Shown here piece after piece: positions 63,501 through 64,000 of a stretch of 64,000 nucleotides of DNA. The stretch lies in the NCBI RefSeq assembly GCF_001421415.1, contig NZ_LMKH01000001.1:760107-824106 (forward strand), in the 5' to 3' direction. The position numbers were made by a program, and so were the translations under genes. The notes beneath the pieces were generated by a model, which did no database searches, was not told where the DNA came from, and worked only from the letters and a program-made list of their open reading frames with translations. Each line of letters opens with the position of its first letter. Positions within the stretch are counted from its first letter, which is position 1. The DNA comes from Sphingomonas sp. Leaf208 (GTDB taxonomy: Bacteria; Pseudomonadota; Alphaproteobacteria; Sphingomonadales; Sphingomonadaceae).

Positions 63501-64000
63501 ACCTCAATAGTTCGACAGAGAAACTTGCGAACGATCCGACGCTTTATAAGCGCTCTGGTTTGGTAGCCGTTCAGGCGCCTGCGAACGCCGTCGCGGCTTT
63601 AATGCTGATGCGAAAGGGGGACACCTACGACGGGCAGGGTAACAGCTACGCCTGGTTCTGGCGGCCGTACATTGGGGGAGCTCGTCAGGGGCAGAACGGA
63701 TGGAACGACTGGTCACCGGGTAGCGGTCGGGCGGTCCAGATTGCCACCGATGCGCGCGTATCGACGAGCATCACCACCCTTGCCAATGCCGACCAGGCGC
63801 TGGGGCAGCGGATCGACAGCGTCACCGCCGACTATCAAGGGCGCGATGCGAACACGAACGCCCGCGTCGACCAGGTGGCAACGTCGTCGGCAAATGCCAA
63901 CCAAGCGGTGGCGGATCTCTCGACTACCGTCTCGACGCGGTTCGACGGCGTCAACCTGACGCTCAGCGGATACGACCAGCGCATCACCAGCCTTTCCAAC
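60548..64000 (+). CDS. Modular tail-tip/fibre protein, 3' end outside the window
   Basis: At least 1151 residues, open to the window edge. Two copies of a distal-tail-like domain occur near residues 20-120 (GITDFSRRVTDDFG, LSVRGFYKDF, LTVEGLAE) and 310-405 (GITDFSRKVVDDFG, LTVYGFFKDF, LTIEGLSK). After a coiled coil, three copies of a 45-residue coil (RIDRVVTSYQDLD, RMDSVTADYQGRD, RIDSVTADYQGRD at residues 576, 830 and 1088) alternate with two beta domains starting GGNLVPNSSLSTLDGW and GGGNLLSNTDFVTSDGW. These look like carbohydrate-binding jelly rolls for host recognition. Confidence 0.82.
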   Translation, partial: MRVVLDNGTLFDLGETEATPSIGITDFSRRVTDDFGVTTVVERGFSRRLSVKLALPFDGVSALQQRLADLRATSALWVASDRLDWLSVRGFYKDFDLDHAVPPVSYCTLTVEGLAETTTAPDDGSDPAPIGATSTLRLIQPVTIDGAALANSSVTEDDYPEWAASATYATGTRVVKAATHRVYESAANANVGNDPAGVSGKWLDVGPTNRWAMFDQALGSVTSAADTITVALDVTGADAVALLDVTGAAVRVQADGYDRTTDVAAGAITFLDLPLVTGRVTVTIAGTVQVSVGTLLIGRLRSLGITEASPTAGITDFSRKVVDDFGDVTVVQRAWSKRMAAKALIRTDAVDVVANRLAAVRARPSLWIGRAGLDSLTVYGFFKDFSIEVGVNVSKLSLTIEGLSKAAPVVPFSSGGSVAWPDVTDPTGTKPTDNADVTSDNTSKDTNAVGGKPATDLLKSLDELEKVTIPAVNAAVAQADARITAAAGEAAAAVAEANAQIVAANGRVTAAQATLDQAVTDLNAEISRAQGKDEQLSQRIDALIVEGNGYDDTNVRALIEQAETVRADGDRALAERIDRVVTSYQDLDTATNARITDTAQALASADEAIARRATEIESRASTSGGNLVPNSSLSTLDGWLLTYNSGLASEVGLNGAGVPFMIGGVENNLVLHRTAAGAGLCSEAQSSPFAVRPGSSLQFYVFTASHRCRAWVSVFFLNSENATIGYGGENPGARINAGGQDLNQWDQTGLKETVVPDGAVRATIVLRSYDVEVDGYAWFSRPFVTEVRPGTTTWAPYSAGNDRGILSATRALVSSVATTLADADQAIGRRMDSVTADYQGRDSATNTRITDTATALANADEAIGQRISEVQSGFTSGGGNLLSNTDFVTSDGWSESFNVSPRPSYLINAAGAPYHPVGESVLSIVQGEPTGGDAYYADWVSPVVAVVPGSFIQFSAMCASHRADTQIFLGWIGTDGVIFAFAPGNLNSSTEKLANDPTLYKRSGLVAVQAPANAVAALMLMRKGDTYDGQGNSYAWFWRPYIGGARQGQNGWNDWSPGSGRAVQIATDARVSTSITTLANADQALGQRIDSVTADYQGRDANTNARVDQVATSSANANQAVADLSTTVSTRFDGVNLTLSGYDQRITSLSN

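Larger units (their letters stand above)
31044..64000 (+). mobile_element. HK97-like siphovirus prophage integrated at tRNA-Lys, right end outside the window
   Basis: A continuous module order is visible: integrase, HTH regulators, primase, DnaB, initiator, HNH, small and large terminase, protease-capsid, portal, head-tail joining proteins, tail tube, chaperone with frameshift, tape measure, tip. This is the layout of tailed phages with long flexible tails. Structural genes run without stops or obvious decay, so the element may be intact. No holin or endolysin is seen. Confidence 0.93.

Overview
The window is a GC-rich alphaproteobacterial chromosome, most likely a sphingomonad (Sphingomonas or a close relative). 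The evidence is the codon use, the rpsM-rpsK-rpoA-rplQ and mreBCD-mrdA-rodA gene orders, a MutL with the endonuclease motif, and short GC-rich hairpin repeats of the kind scattered through sphingomonad genomes. This assignment rests on reading the sequence, not on a database match.

Positions 1-30967 are host chromosome. First come a formaldehyde-detoxification dehydrogenase (cut by the window edge), two small DNA- or stress-related proteins, tRNA-Arg(CCT), a SEC-C protein, periplasmic trehalase and an exonuclease-BRCT protein. Positions 5482-14594 hold exported esterases, a lactonase, a large beta-helix/beta-propeller protein, gluconokinase, a Gfo/Idh oxidoreductase and a cupin. Together these look like a sugar, sugar-lactone and gluconate utilisation locus. 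A minus-strand operon follows (metallo-hydrolase plus the two-subunit DUF969/DUF979 transporter), then guaA and the end of the ribosomal alpha operon. After that come small membrane or unknown proteins, mutL, and the rod-shape and peptidoglycan elongation operon mreB-mreC-mreD-mrdA-rodA.

From the 3' end of tRNA-Lys(CTT) at 31043 to the right edge lies an HK97-like siphovirus prophage whose right end is outside the window. Its order is: a PIN/XRE-ImmA toxin-antitoxin-like pair beside the attachment site; integrase and a small HTH protein; small accessory genes; a probable lysogeny-control region (37160-38216) with two copies of one promoter-operator module; primase, DnaB helicase and an initiator-like protein that seems to carry the replication origin inside its gene; a patch of small cargo genes and a NusG-like protein; HNH nuclease, terminase, a fused protease-capsid gene, portal, a collagen-like protein, head-tail joining proteins, tail tube, tail chaperone with a -1 frameshift, a 1605-residue tape measure, and a modular tail-tip or fibre protein that runs off the edge. 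No lysis genes are seen; they may lie beyond the window.

The best candidates for a second look are the duplicated promoter-operator module, the four iterons at exact 33-bp spacing inside the initiator gene, the tail-chaperone slippery site, the internal start in the protease-capsid fusion, the phage NusG, and the repeat elements that have become coding sequence in mutL and the metallo-hydrolase. No stretch over 300 bases lacks a gene. The longest gaps (19319-19569, 22477-22722, 31044-31308, 38217-38464) hold only the sites listed or nothing recognisable.
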